Shown one piece after another: positions 8,295-18,203 of a stretch of DNA of 64,000 nt (its first letter is position 1; every line of letters begins with the position of its first letter). The stretch lies in NCBI RefSeq assembly GCF_017068395.1, contig NZ_CP070619.1, positions 434,001-498,000 on the forward strand, read 5' to 3'. Position numbers and translations under genes: made by a program. Origin of the DNA: Rhodococcus pseudokoreensis. GTDB taxonomy: Bacteria > Actinomycetota > Actinomycetes > Mycobacteriales > Mycobacteriaceae. The notes beneath the pieces were generated by a model. The model saw only the letters and a list, made by a program, of their open reading frames with translations, made no database searches and was not told the DNA's origin.

Positions 8295-9197
8295 TCACCG
8301 CTCCGGGATCGGGGTGTCCACCCCGGTCTCGGCGAACAGGGCGTCCAGCGCGTCGGCGATGCCGGGGGCCGCGGCTACCACCACCTCACCGTCCGCACTC
8401 GACGTGTGCGGCGACGGGATCCGCACGCGGGCTCCTGCCTCGGTCGCGATCAGCGACCCCGCCGCCCAGTCCCACGGACTCAGTCCGTGTTCGAAATGGG
8501 CATCGACACGGCCTGCCGCGACCATGCACAGGTCGAGGGCCGCGGAACCGATCCGGCGGATGTCGCGCACCCTCGGCAGGATGTCGGCGATGAGGGCGCC
8601 CTGTACCTTGCGCCGGGCAGCGCCGTATCCGAATCCGGTGGCGAGCAACGCCATCGAGACGTCCGTGACGGGGTTGCACCGCAGTGCGCTGACCCGCCCG
8701 TCGGCGTCGGTGAGGGTCGCCCCTCCGCCGCGTGCCGCCGCGTACGTCGATCGGGCCGCCACGTCGACCACGACCCCGGCGACGGACACTCCGTCGACCT
8801 GGGCGGCCACGGAGACCGCGTACGCGGGCACCCCGTACAGAAAGTTGACGGTGCCGTCGATCGGGTCGACGATCCAGCGCACCCCCGCGACGGAATCACC
8901 CTCTCCCCCACCTTCTTCGCCGAGGATCGCGTCCTCGGGACGAAGCTCCGCGAGGCGGTCGCGGATGACCTGCTCGCTCTCGGTGTCGACGACGGTAACG
9001 GGGTCGGTGGGAGTGCTCTTCGACGCCACGGAGTCGCCGGATTCCGCTCGCGTCCCGACGATTCCGAATACCTCGGGCCGCCGGGCCCGGACGTGGGCGG
9101 CGGCCTCCTCGGCCACCGCGACGGCGACCTCGAGCAGCCGTCTGGGATCGGTGCCGGCGTGGCCTTGCGCGGTGTCTGAACTCTGGGGTGCATGCAC
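8295..9197 (-). CDS. suhB: Inositol monophosphatase family protein (SuhB)
   Basis: A 300-residue magnesium-dependent phosphatase likely to dephosphorylate inositol-1-phosphate, supplying inositol for phosphatidylinositol, mannosides and mycothiol. Signature motifs are present: the metal ligands EEGGGEG, VDPIDGTVNF, and the C-terminal SPWDWAAGSLIATEAGA. The syntenic gene is Rv2701c (suhB). The chosen GTG at 9197 lacks a good ribosome-binding site, and the first 15 residues are not conserved, so a later start is possible. It is divergent from ppgK. Confidence 0.88.
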   Translation of the reverse strand: MHAPQSSDTAQGHAGTDPRRLLEVAVAVAEEAAAHVRARRPEVFGIVGTRAESGDSVASKSTPTDPVTVVDTESEQVIRDRLAELRPEDAILGEEGGGEGDSVAGVRWIVDPIDGTVNFLYGVPAYAVSVAAQVDGVSVAGVVVDVAARSTYAAARGGGATLTDADGRVSALRCNPVTDVSMALLATGFGYGAARRKVQGALIADILPRVRDIRRIGSAALDLCMVAAGRVDAHFEHGLSPWDWAAGSLIATEAGARVRIPSPHTSSADGEVVVAAAPGIADALDALFAETGVDTPIPER

Positions 9198-9375
9198 TCA
9201 CCCATCGGATCACACTTTCGCTGCCTCACACCACCGCTGACGTTCGCGGCCCCCTTCCGGCGGCGCAGCGTCCTCGAGTGTCATCACCCACCGAACCCGC
9301 CTCGACGCACTAGTGTGACGGGCAGCAGAAGCGCGCCCGAGAACACGTCGTCGTCGACACGGAGGAGCACACGCC

Positions 9376-10128
9376 ATGGCCAAAACGGGGTTCGGTGTCG
9401 ACGTCGGAGGCAGCGGCGTCAAGGGTGGCGTCGTGGATCTCGAGACCGGCGAGCTGATCGGCGACCGCATCAAGCTCCTCACCCCCCAGCCGTCCACCCC
9501 GCAGGCGGTCGCGGAGACCGTCGCGGAGATCATCCGCCAGGCGGAATGGGACGGACCGGTCGGTATCACTCTGCCGAGCGTCGTCACCGGCGGCGTCGCA
9601 CGATCCGCCGCGAACATCGACAAGGGGTGGATCGGGACGGACGCGCGCGCGCTGTTCTCGGGCGCACTCGGCGGCAGGCGCGTCACGGTCCTCAACGACG
9701 CCGACGCGGCGGGGATAGCGGAGGATGCGCTCGGCGCGGGCAAGGACGCGAAGGGGGTCCTCATCCTCCTCACGTTCGGCACGGGCATCGGCTCGGCGAT
9801 CCTCCACGACGGCGTGCTGCTCCCCAACACCGAGTTCGGGCACATGGAGGTGCACGGCAAGGAGGCCGAACATCGAGCGGCGTCCTCGGTGAAGGAAAAG
9901 AAGGATCTCTCGTACAAGGAGTGGGCCGCCGAGGTCAGCCGGGTCCTCACCCGGTTCGAGGACCTCCTGTGGCCGGATCTGTTCATCGCCGGCGGCGGAA
10001 TCAGCCGCAAACACGAGAAGTGGATCCCCCATCTGACCAACAGGACACCCGTCGTACCTGCTGCGCTGCTCAACACGGCGGGAATCGTCGGTGCTGCGCT
10101 CGCGGTCGAAACGGGCATCGCTCCGTAA
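9376..10128 (+). CDS. ppgK: Polyphosphate glucokinase
   Basis: A 250-residue ROK/PPGK-family kinase that phosphorylates glucose using inorganic polyphosphate (and ATP in the mycobacterial enzyme). FGVDVGGSGVKGG is the N-terminal phosphate-binding loop, LNDADAAGIAEDALGAG carries the catalytic Asp, and LLTFGTGIGSA is the second phosphate loop. Length equals the family norm. ATG 9376 follows GGAGGAG-like sequence. A TAGTGT at 9311-9316 could be the -10. It sits directly upstream of sigA, as Rv2702 does. Confidence 0.92.
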   Translation: MAKTGFGVDVGGSGVKGGVVDLETGELIGDRIKLLTPQPSTPQAVAETVAEIIRQAEWDGPVGITLPSVVTGGVARSAANIDKGWIGTDARALFSGALGGRRVTVLNDADAAGIAEDALGAGKDAKGVLILLTFGTGIGSAILHDGVLLPNTEFGHMEVHGKEAEHRAASSVKEKKDLSYKEWAAEVSRVLTRFEDLLWPDLFIAGGGISRKHEKWIPHLTNRTPVVPAALLNTAGIVGAALAVETGIAP

Positions 10129-10146
10129 CTATTTCGGATGGGTCGT

Positions 10147-10152
10147 TACAAT
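10147..10152 (+). promoter_or_regulatory. Candidate sigA -10 element (TACAAT)
   Basis: TACAAT lies about 98 bp upstream of the sigA GTG, in the 121-bp gap after ppgK. No matching -35 is seen. The intervening leader contains a GC-rich hairpin-forming stretch around 10160-10180. Confidence 0.4.
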
Positions 10153-10249
10153 GGAAGAGCCCGGCTGCGCGCCGGCGAAACCAGTAGACCTCTCCGCCGG
10201 ATGACCACTCTGGCGTGACGCCGCACGACACCGTCACGAAAGGGCGTAC

Positions 10250-11623
<1,374 letters not shown>

Positions 11624-11634
11624 CGCACAGACTG

Positions 11635-11671
11635 CGATGCCCCCGGACTCCGAGCGAGTCCGGGGGCATCG
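11635..11671. terminator. Strong hairpin terminator after sigA
   Basis: A 16-bp perfect stem (CGATGCCCCCGGACTC with its complement) and a five-base loop CGAGC, starting 11 bp after the sigA stop. It is placed between convergent genes and probably serves both. Confidence 0.85.
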
Positions 11672-11706
11672 TCGTCCGTGCGCCGGGACATCCGGCCGCG
11701 GCCCCG

Positions 11707-12879
11707 TCAGGCGGTGGTGCGGACCCGGATCCAGGCGCCCGCCACCGGTTCGACCACCCGGGCCGCCACCGGGCCGATGACGGCCATCAGGAGCACGTAC
11801 GCGGTGGCGAGTGCCACCAGTTCGCTCTCCACTGCGCCCGCCGACAACGCCAGGCCGGCGATGACGATCGAGAACTCGCCGCGCGCGATCAACGCGACCC
11901 CGGCGCGGGCCCGGCCCAGCCGCCCGACGCCTTGCTGTTTCGCCGCCCACGCACCGGTGATCATCTTCGTCAGCGCGGTGACGACGGCGAGCAGCACGGC
12001 CCAGCCGAGGACCGGCGGAATCGCCCGGGGATCGGTGTTGAGCCCGAACACCACGAAGAACATCGCCGCGAACAGATCGCGGAGCGGCTCGAGGACGCGG
12101 CTGGCGTTGTGGGCGGTCGTGCCGGAGATCGCGATCCCCAGCAGGAACGCCCCGACGGCGGCCGAGACCTGCATCGCCGAGCTGATCCCCGCCACGAGGA
12201 GCGCGGCACCGAGCAGCTTCAGCAGCAGGGTCTCGCTGTCCGGGCTGTCCAGCAGGGCGGACACGTAGCGGCCGTACCGCAGCGCGATCACGAGGACGAC
12301 GGAGATCACGACGAGGGAGATGGCCACCGCCTCGAGTCCGCCGGCGAAGCTGACGCCGGCGAGCAGGGCCGTCAGGATGGGCAGGTACACGGCCATCGCG
12401 AGGTCCTCGAACACCAGGATCGACAGCACGACCGGCGTTTCACGGTTACCGAGACGTCCCAGGTCGCTCAACACCTTCGCGATGATGCCCGAGGACGAGA
12501 TGTAGGTGACGCCGGCCATCACGACGGCACCGGTGGGTCCCCACCCCAGCATCAGGGCGACGATCGCGCCGGGCGCGGCGTTGAGGACGGCGTCCACGAC
12601 ACCGGCCATCCACGACCGTCGCAGCCCGGTGACAAGTTCCGATGCGGTGTACTCGAGCCCCAGCAGAAGCAGGAGGAGGACCACCCCGATCTCGCTCGCC
12701 AGGTGGCTGAACTCGCTGATGTCGCCGAGGTTGACGAATCCGCCGCTGCCGAAGCAGAGGCCTCCGAGAAGATAGAACGGGATCGGCGACATCCCGAATT
12801 GAGCTGCCAGACGGCCCAGCAGACCGAGCGCGAAGAACACCGCGCCCAGTTCGATGAGCGCGAGCGTGGTGGTGTTCAC
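11707..12879 (-). CDS. KhtU-like K+/H+ antiporter (CPA2 family)
   Basis: A 390-residue integral membrane protein with about 12 helices and the Na+/H+ exchanger fold of the CPA2 family (ALGLLGRLAAQFGMSPIPFY; LLLLLLGLEYTASELV; VLSILVFEDLAMAVYLPIL, which carries the conserved acidic ED pair). No RCK domain is fused at the C-terminus. The preceding gene supplies a separate RCK_C protein, so the pair matches the KhtTU organisation of Bacillus, a potassium/ammonium efflux antiporter. Its GTG is eight bases past the upstream stop. Confidence 0.85.
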   Translation of the reverse strand: MNTTTLALIELGAVFFALGLLGRLAAQFGMSPIPFYLLGGLCFGSGGFVNLGDISEFSHLASEIGVVLLLLLLGLEYTASELVTGLRRSWMAGVVDAVLNAAPGAIVALMLGWGPTGAVVMAGVTYISSSGIIAKVLSDLGRLGNRETPVVLSILVFEDLAMAVYLPILTALLAGVSFAGGLEAVAISLVVISVVLVIALRYGRYVSALLDSPDSETLLLKLLGAALLVAGISSAMQVSAAVGAFLLGIAISGTTAHNASRVLEPLRDLFAAMFFVVFGLNTDPRAIPPVLGWAVLLAVVTALTKMITGAWAAKQQGVGRLGRARAGVALIARGEFSIVIAGLALSAGAVESELVALATAYVLLMAVIGPVAARVVEPVAGAWIRVRTTA

Positions 12880-12886
12880 GGGTCTG

Positions 12887-13369
12887 TCAGCCGTTGGCCA
12901 GGAGCTTGGCTGACGCGTCCAGTCCGTCTGTGGTTCCGACGGCGACCAGCAGGTCGCCGGAGGTGAGCAGGAAGTCGGGCTTCGGTGACGGGTACACCTG
13001 CCCCGCCCTCATGACCGCGACGATCGACACCCCGGTGCGCGTGCGCATCGCGGTGTCGCCGAGCGGGCGGCCGTCGAACCGGGAATCTTCCTTGATGTAC
13101 AGCTGCTTGGTGCGGATGCCGGGCAGGTCCCGGTGTTCCTCCTCCAGCTGCGCCACCAGTTGCGGTGCTCCGAGCAGATTGCTGAGCACGGCCGCTTCCT
13201 CGGTGGTGAGCGGCACGGACGCGGCGCAGGCGTCGGGGTCGTCGGCCTTCGACACGATCAGGTCCGTGCGGCCGTCGCGGTGGGTGATGACACCGATGCG
13301 GCGACCGGCGGCGAGTTCGAAGTCCTTACGCACCCCGATACCGGGTAGTGGCGTCACTTCAACGTTCAT
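12887..13369 (-). CDS. KhtT-like regulatory subunit of the K+/H+ antiporter (RCK_C domain)
   Basis: A 160-residue soluble protein with an N-terminal KhtT-type domain (VEVTPLPGIGVRKDFELAAG, where the family starts with a similar GIG.R motif) and a C-terminal RCK_C/TrkA-C domain from about residue 90 (IKEDSRFDGRPLGDTAMR, then LLTSGDLLVAVGT). It would sense a cytoplasmic ligand and gate the adjacent antiporter. It is the first gene of the pair. TACCGT sits six bases before the ATG, so the transcript is probably leaderless. Confidence 0.85.
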   Translation of the reverse strand: MNVEVTPLPGIGVRKDFELAAGRRIGVITHRDGRTDLIVSKADDPDACAASVPLTTEEAAVLSNLLGAPQLVAQLEEEHRDLPGIRTKQLYIKEDSRFDGRPLGDTAMRTRTGVSIVAVMRAGQVYPSPKPDFLLTSGDLLVAVGTTDGLDASAKLLANG

Positions 13370-13375
13370 GCCACC

Positions 13376-13381
13376 ACGGTA
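13376..13381 (-). promoter_or_regulatory. Leaderless-type promoter -10 (TACCGT) for the KhtT-like gene
   Basis: On the minus strand TACCGT is followed by exactly six bases (GGTGGC) and the ATG at 13369. Confidence 0.5.
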
Positions 13382-13416
13382 GTCCGATGGGGGTGATCAA
13401 CCGCGGAAGGCTCGCG

Positions 13417-13770
13417 TCAGCGCCGGGCCGGGAACGTGCCGTCCGCGTCGGGGCGGTACTCCTCGACGGCGGTGACCGCTGTGACGGGCAGCGGCCCGTA
13501 CAGGTGCGGGAAGAGCATCGACGCCGGATCGGCCGGCACGCCCGGCTCCCACTTCACCGGCGCACCGAGCGCGTCGGGGTCGAGTCTGAGGAGGACGAGG
13601 TCCGTGCGCCCGGCGAACAACCGGTTGGCCGGCAGGTGCACCTGGGCGGGTGTGGAGAGGTGCACGAATCCGTCCGCGGCGTACGTGGCGGGCACGCGGG
13701 CACCGTCGCGTTCGGCGGTGCGCCATTCGTCGCGGCTGCAGATGTGAACGAGCTGGTCTTCGGATTTCAC
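13417..13770 (-). CDS. DUF952 family protein
   Basis: A 117-residue protein with the DUF952 signature: LVHICSRDEWRTAERDG at the start, GFVHLSTPAQVHLPANRLF in the middle and MLFPHLYGPLPVTAV near the end. The conserved histidines and short size suggest a small enzyme related to ADP-ribosyltransferase-like folds, but no activity is established. The GTG at 13770 has no ribosome-binding site; TAATCT lies six bases upstream, so it looks leaderless. It is 47 bp from the KhtT-like gene but has its own promoter. Confidence 0.82.
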   Translation of the reverse strand: MKSEDQLVHICSRDEWRTAERDGARVPATYAADGFVHLSTPAQVHLPANRLFAGRTDLVLLRLDPDALGAPVKWEPGVPADPASMLFPHLYGPLPVTAVTAVEEYRPDADGTFPARR

Positions 13771-13776
13771 AGGGCG

Positions 13777-13782
13777 AGATTA
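13777..13782 (-). promoter_or_regulatory. Leaderless-type promoter -10 (TAATCT) for the DUF952 gene
   Basis: On the minus strand TAATCT is separated from the GTG at 13770 by exactly six bases (CGCCCT). Confidence 0.6.
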
Positions 13783-13915
13783 GCGTCACGCCCGAAATCG
13801 AATCAGCTGTCAGCGAACCCGGACCGGTCGGTCTGTTCGCATCGGCGCTCGTCACGCCGCTGTCCGCACGTTTCGGGCCGGTTTCGTGTGTGATGCAACA
13901 CTGAGAAACGCCGTC

Positions 13916-13942
13916 GGGAACAACGCGTAAACCCCAAACGTC
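13916..13942 (+). promoter_or_regulatory. ECF-sigma-type promoter upstream of the DUF7455 gene
   Basis: GGGAAC (13916-13921), 17 bases, then CGTC (13939-13942). This fits the GGAAC/CGTT pattern of SigE/SigH-type extracytoplasmic-function sigma factors and resembles the sigB promoter in this window. The leader to the ATG would be about 85 bases. Unproven. Confidence 0.5.
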
Positions 13943-14032
13943 TGAAAGAGTAGATCCACCGCGCCACCCCCGACGCGGCGGACCAAGGCCCCAGGCACTC
14001 GGCATCAGTCGAAAAGCCAGTACGGAGGAGTC

Positions 14033-14227
14033 ATGCCCGGAACACTGACCAGCCCCCCGTTGACCGCAGCCGACCGGTGCGACCGGTGCGGTGCGGGAGC
14101 CCGCGTTCGCGCGGTCCTTCCGACCGGAGGAGAGTTGCTCTTCTGCGGTCACCACGCCAACGAGCACGCAGACCGTCTTCGCGAGATGAACGCCACGATC
14201 GTGTCCGAAGCCGAAGCTGCAATCTGA
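14033..14227 (+). CDS. DUF7455 family small zinc-binding protein (Rv2708c-like)
   Basis: A 64-residue protein with CDRCGAGARVRAVLPTGG and LLFCGHHANEHADRL, that is a CxxC and a CxxH pair suggesting a single zinc site. Proteins of this size and sequence are conserved in mycobacteria and relatives near sigA/sigB and have no known role. CGGAGG precedes the ATG. An ECF-type promoter candidate lies about 90 bp upstream, hinting at stress control. A perfect hairpin follows the gene. Confidence 0.85.
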   Translation: MPGTLTSPPLTAADRCDRCGAGARVRAVLPTGGELLFCGHHANEHADRLREMNATIVSEAEAAI

Positions 14228-14272
14228 TACGTCAGCCCGGGTGACCCGTCCCAGGCTCACCTCTTTCAGCAA

Positions 14273-14311
14273 CAAGAGACCGGCGAGTGCACTGCACTCG
14301 CCGGTCTCTTG
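14273..14311. terminator. Perfect long hairpin between convergent genes
   Basis: Arms of 19 bases (14273-14291 and 14293-14311) are perfectly complementary around a single central base, giving an 18-bp stem and a three-base loop. It lies between the DUF7455 stop and the helicase stop and should terminate in both directions. Confidence 0.85.
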
Positions 14312-14337
14312 TGTGCGTTCGCATCACGCGGCGGCGG

Positions 14338-16140
14338 TCACCACTGCCGCAGGGTGGAGATCCGCTCGGTGAGCTGCTCGACGGTGGCGATCGCCGTGGG
14401 CGGTCCCCCGCAGACCCGGCGGAGTTCGCCGTGGATGGTGCCGTGCGGCTTGCCCGTCCGGTGGTGGTGCATCGCGACGAGACTGTTCAGTTCGCGGCGC
14501 AGTTGCGCGAGCTGCCCGGCGGCGGCCACCCGGTCCGCGACCTGCGGAACCGGCGTGTGCACGGGCGCGGGCGCGGCGGGCTCCTGCTTGTCCAGCTGCT
14601 CGGACTGACGCTGCCGCAGCAGGGCGCGCATCTGGTCGGCGTCGAGCAGACCGGGCAGACCCAGGTAGTCGGCCTCCTCGTCGGATCCCGAGAACGTGGC
14701 CGTCCCGAAGGACGAGCCGTCGTAGATCACCTGGTCGAGCTCGGCATCGGCACCGAGCGAGGTGAACGCCTTCTCCTCCTCGCCGAGTTCGTCCTTCTGC
14801 TTGTTCGCGTCGGCGAGCAGGTCGTCGTCGAAGCCGTCCTTCTCCCGGTGCGGCTTGCCGAGCACGTGGTCGCGCTGCGCCTCCAGCTGGCTGGCCAGGT
14901 CGAGCAGCACCGGCACCGACGGGAGGAACACACTCGCGGTCTCCCCCTTGCGGCGGGACCGCACGAAACGACCGATCGCCTGCGCGAAATACAGCGGGGT
15001 GGACGCACTGGTGGCGTACACGCCGACGGCCAGGCGGGGGACGTCGACGCCTTCCGACACCATGCGGACGGCGACCATCCACTTCTGGGTACTCGCGCCG
15101 AACTCGGCGATCCGCTTGGACGCCGTCGGGTCGTCGGAGAGGACCACGACCGGATCCTCGCCGGTGACCACCTTCAGGGTCTGTGCGTAGGCGCGCGCGA
15201 CGGTCTGGTCAGTCGCGATCACCAGGCCGCCCGCGTCGGGCATACCGCCGGTGCGCAACTGGCCGAGACGGGTGTCGGCGGCGTGCAGGACCGCGGGGAT
15301 CCAGTCGCCCGACGGGTCCAGGGCCGTGCGCCACGCCCGCGCCGTCTGTTCCGCGCTGAGCGGCTCGCCGAGCCGCGCGGAGAACTCCTCGCCCGCGTTG
15401 TTCCGCCAGCGTGCCTCGCCGGAGTACGCGAGGAACACGACGGGCCGGACGACGCCGTCCGCGAGCGCGTCCGAGTACCCGTAGGAGTGATCCGCCTTCG
15501 AGCGCATCAGACCCTCGCGGTCGGGTTCGTACGTCACGAACGGGATCGCGCTGTCGTCGCTGCGGAACGGCGTACCGGTCAGGGCGAGACGGCGGGTGGC
15601 GTCCCCGAACGCCTCCCGGATGGCGTCACCCCAGCTCTTCGCGTCGCCGCCGTGGTGGATCTCGTCGAGGATGACCAGCGTGCGCCGGCTCTCGGTGCGG
15701 ACCCGGTGCTTGAACGGGTGGGAGGCGACCTGCGCGTACGTCACCACGACACCCTGGTAGTCGCTGGACGTCTGCCCCGTCGAGTTCGAGAAGTACGAGT
15801 CCAGCGCGATGCCGTTGCGCGCCGCGGACTCCGCCCACTGGTGCTTGAGGTGCTCGGTCGGCGCGACCACCGTCACCTGGTCGACGGTGCGGTCGCGCAG
15901 CAGTTCCGACGCGACCCGCAGCGCGAAGGTGGTCTTACCGGCGCCCGGCGTCGCGACCGCGAGGAAATCCTGCGGTCCGGTGGACAGATACTTGGTCAGC
16001 GCACGACGCTGCCAGGCGCGCAGCGATCCCGCGGGCCTGGCTGGTTCGGTCTGTGCGAGGTAGGCCTCGGTGCCCACGATCTGCGCGGCCTCGGTTTCCA
16101 CTCTCGGCGCCGACTGGGAGCCCACTGTCTCAGCACTCAC
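14338..16140 (-). CDS. DEAD/DEAH-box SF2 helicase
   Basis: A 600-residue superfamily 2 helicase. Motif Q region is LRAWQRRALTKYL, motif I ATPGAGKTTFALRVA, motif II DEIHHGG, motif III LTGTPFR, and motif VI QAIGRFVRSRRKG. The C-terminal third has alternating acidic and hydrophobic stretches without a recognised domain. It resembles type III restriction/ComFA-like RecA cores common in actinobacteria; target and partner are unknown. The frame is open 23 codons further, but GTG 16140 has GGAGGG seven bases upstream and starts the conserved part (VSAETVGSQSAPR). Confidence 0.87.
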   Translation of the reverse strand: MSAETVGSQSAPRVETEAAQIVGTEAYLAQTEPARPAGSLRAWQRRALTKYLSTGPQDFLAVATPGAGKTTFALRVASELLRDRTVDQVTVVAPTEHLKHQWAESAARNGIALDSYFSNSTGQTSSDYQGVVVTYAQVASHPFKHRVRTESRRTLVILDEIHHGGDAKSWGDAIREAFGDATRRLALTGTPFRSDDSAIPFVTYEPDREGLMRSKADHSYGYSDALADGVVRPVVFLAYSGEARWRNNAGEEFSARLGEPLSAEQTARAWRTALDPSGDWIPAVLHAADTRLGQLRTGGMPDAGGLVIATDQTVARAYAQTLKVVTGEDPVVVLSDDPTASKRIAEFGASTQKWMVAVRMVSEGVDVPRLAVGVYATSASTPLYFAQAIGRFVRSRRKGETASVFLPSVPVLLDLASQLEAQRDHVLGKPHREKDGFDDDLLADANKQKDELGEEEKAFTSLGADAELDQVIYDGSSFGTATFSGSDEEADYLGLPGLLDADQMRALLRQRQSEQLDKQEPAAPAPVHTPVPQVADRVAAAGQLAQLRRELNSLVAMHHHRTGKPHGTIHGELRRVCGGPPTAIATVEQLTERISTLRQW

Positions 16141-16354
16141 GGGCTGCCCTCCGCTGGCATGGCACTGTTTGCTCGCACTCCTCGGTATCGATCGACACGT
16201 CCGGTCCACACCCGAAGGCGCTGTCCGTCAAGGAGCCTAGCGCCCGGATCCGACGCGAACCGCATTCGCGAGTTCCGATAGTGACAGATTTGTCGCGACA
16301 CGAGGACAGCAGCGGTGGGCAACCGGGCGTGTCGTCAGGGATGCTGGAAACATC

Positions 16355-17527
16355 ATGACCGAAACACCCTCGACGACACCGCAGAGTGGCGGTGATCCAC
16401 CCCGGTCCGGGTGGCATCCGCTACGTCGCGCACTGAGCGTGATCGGTCGCACAGCGAGCAAGGCGTGGGACGATTCGATCTTCGGGAAGGCGGCGGCCGC
16501 GGCGTTCTGGCAGACGCTGTCGCTGCCCCCGCTCCTGCTCGGTCTGCTCGGAATGCTCGGCTACGTCGGCGGGTGGTTCGGACCCGACACCGTCGACATC
16601 ATCCAGTCGAAGATCGTCAACTTCAGCGGGACCGTGTTCAGCGACAGCGTCGTCGAACAGATCATCCGCCCGACGGTCGGCGACGTCCTCGAACGGGGAC
16701 GCCCCGAGATCGTGTCCCTGAGCTTCCTGCTGTCCCTCTGGGCGGGCTCGTCGGCCATCTCCACGTTCGTGGACTCGATCGTCGAGGCCCACGGCCAGCA
16801 GGAGGCGCGGCACCCCGTGTGGCAGCGCGTGTTCGCGTTGCTGCTCTACGTGATGTTCCTGATCCTCGCCGTGTTCACCCTGCCGCTGGTCGCGCTGGGG
16901 CCGACGCTCGTCGGGAGGGTCCTCCCGGAGGCGTGGCGCACGATCGGGACGGAGATCGTCGACACGTTCTACTACCCCGGGGTGGGACTGCTGCTCATCG
17001 TCGGCCTGACGACGCTGTACAAGGTGGCGCTCCCCCGGTCGCTGCCCTGGCATCGGATGCTCGGCGGCGCGCTCGTCGCGGGAGTGTTCTTCCTCGGCGC
17101 GAGCACCTGCCTGCGCCGCTACCTCTCGTGGGTCGCGGGCACCGGATACACGTACGGGGCGCTGGCCACGCCGATCGCGTTCCTGCTGTTCACGTTCTTC
17201 CTGGGTTTCGCGGTGGTGCTCGGCGCCGAGTTCAACGCCACCGTGCAGGAGTTCTGGCCTGCCAGGGCGACCCGCATCGACCAGATGCGGGACTGGATCG
17301 CCGCGCAGGCAGAGAGTTCACCGTCGGCGGGTCCGGTGACCAGCCTCACGCGTCGCATCGCCACCGGCCCGATCAAGGTGGTCGGCGACCGCGCCCGCAC
17401 CGATCCGGACGGGCAGAGGTCCGGGGACGACGAAAAGCCCGACGGCCCGGTACGAGAATCTCCCGAGCCACCGGGTGTGCGGCGAGCGCCGGCGAAGCCT
17501 CAGTCGCCCTTGCGCAATCCTTCGTAG
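16355..17527 (+). CDS. YihY/BrkB family inner membrane protein (Rv2707-like)
   Basis: A 390-residue integral membrane protein with six hydrophobic segments of the YihY/virulence factor BrkB family (AFWQTLSLPPLLLGLLGMLG; SLSFLLSLWAGSSAISTFVD; YGALATPIAFLLFTFFLG). The usual end of the membrane part is GAEFNATVQEFWP, followed by about 90 hydrophilic residues that are probably disordered. Its M. tuberculosis counterpart is Rv2707. Function is not established despite the name. Its 3' end overlaps the convergent DUF3039 gene by 28 bp. Confidence 0.87.
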   Translation: MTETPSTTPQSGGDPPRSGWHPLRRALSVIGRTASKAWDDSIFGKAAAAAFWQTLSLPPLLLGLLGMLGYVGGWFGPDTVDIIQSKIVNFSGTVFSDSVVEQIIRPTVGDVLERGRPEIVSLSFLLSLWAGSSAISTFVDSIVEAHGQQEARHPVWQRVFALLLYVMFLILAVFTLPLVALGPTLVGRVLPEAWRTIGTEIVDTFYYPGVGLLLIVGLTTLYKVALPRSLPWHRMLGGALVAGVFFLGASTCLRRYLSWVAGTGYTYGALATPIAFLLFTFFLGFAVVLGAEFNATVQEFWPARATRIDQMRDWIAAQAESSPSAGPVTSLTRRIATGPIKVVGDRARTDPDGQRSGDDEKPDGPVRESPEPPGVRRAPAKPQSPLRNPS

Positions 17528-17736
17528 ATCTTCTTGCAGTCGGGGCAGACCGGCGATCCCGGCTTCGCGGATTTCGTCACCGGAAACACCTCGCCGCACA
17601 ACGCGACGACGTGAGTGCCCATGACGGCGCTCTCCGCGATCTTGTTCTTCTTCACGTAATGGAAGAACTTGGGAGTGTCGTCATCGGTCGACTCGTCGGT
17701 GGTGACGTCGGGCCGTTCCTTGGTTTGAGTGCTCAC
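17500..17736 (-). CDS. DUF3039 family small zinc-ribbon protein
   Basis: A 78-residue protein: an acidic start (DVTTDESTDDDTPKFF), the conserved core HYVKKNKIAESAVMGTHVVA, and two cysteine clusters (ALCGEVFPV and VCPDCKKIYEG) that probably hold zinc. DUF3039 is widespread in actinobacteria with no known function. The GTG start is preceded by GAGGGG. The last 28 bp overlap the end of the YihY/BrkB gene on the opposite strand. Confidence 0.85.
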   Translation of the reverse strand: MSTQTKERPDVTTDESTDDDTPKFFHYVKKNKIAESAVMGTHVVALCGEVFPVTKSAKPGSPVCPDCKKIYEGLRKGD

Positions 17737-17813
17737 CCCTCAATAATGCCGCAACCGGCCGGTGATCCCACCCCCCGTGTGCATTTGCCGCCCGACAGTG
17801 GAACAGTGGAGTC

Positions 17814-18173
17814 ATGGCACGAAGTGCAGGGTTCGGTGGGTCCCACGACGCCGGCTCACCGAGTAATCCGGTTCTCATCACCGAGGCAGCGCGATCCATC
17901 GAGGATCAGCACCGTGCCCGTGTCCGCAAGTATCTGCTCATCATGTCGTTCCGGTTCCCGGCGCTGATCTTCGCGGCGGTGGCGTACGGCATCTGGGAGA
18001 ACCCGTGGATCTCGATGGCGATCATCGGCGTGTCGATCCCGCTGCCGTGGATCGCGGTCCTCATCGCGAACGACCGGCCGCCGCGCACCAAGGACGAGCC
18101 CAGCCGGTACGACCACCGCGAGTCGCCGTCCACCGCCCTGCCCGCGCCGCCGCACCACACGATCGAGGGCTGA
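17814..18173 (+). CDS. DUF3099 family small membrane protein (Rv2709-like)
   Basis: A 119-residue protein with two membrane helices (LLIMSFRFPALIFAAVAYGI and ISMAIIGVSIPLPWIAVLIA) and hydrophilic ends, typical of DUF3099. The M. tuberculosis counterpart is Rv2709, one gene before sigB. GGAG lies just before the ATG. The role is unknown. The methyltransferase gene begins 30 bp downstream. Confidence 0.82.
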   Translation: MARSAGFGGSHDAGSPSNPVLITEAARSIEDQHRARVRKYLLIMSFRFPALIFAAVAYGIWENPWISMAIIGVSIPLPWIAVLIANDRPPRTKDEPSRYDHRESPSTALPAPPHHTIEG

Positions 18174-18203
18174 CGCCGCGGGGCGTCCTGCAACAATGCA
18201 CGG

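Noticed and set aside
7498..9240. 580-codon open frame on the plus strand over cei and suhB
   Set aside because: Out of frame with cei and antisense to suhB, both of which have convincing families.
14338..16140. Helicase as part of a phage-defence island
   Set aside because: Neighbours are housekeeping and sigma-region genes; no nuclease, methylase or mobile element is present.
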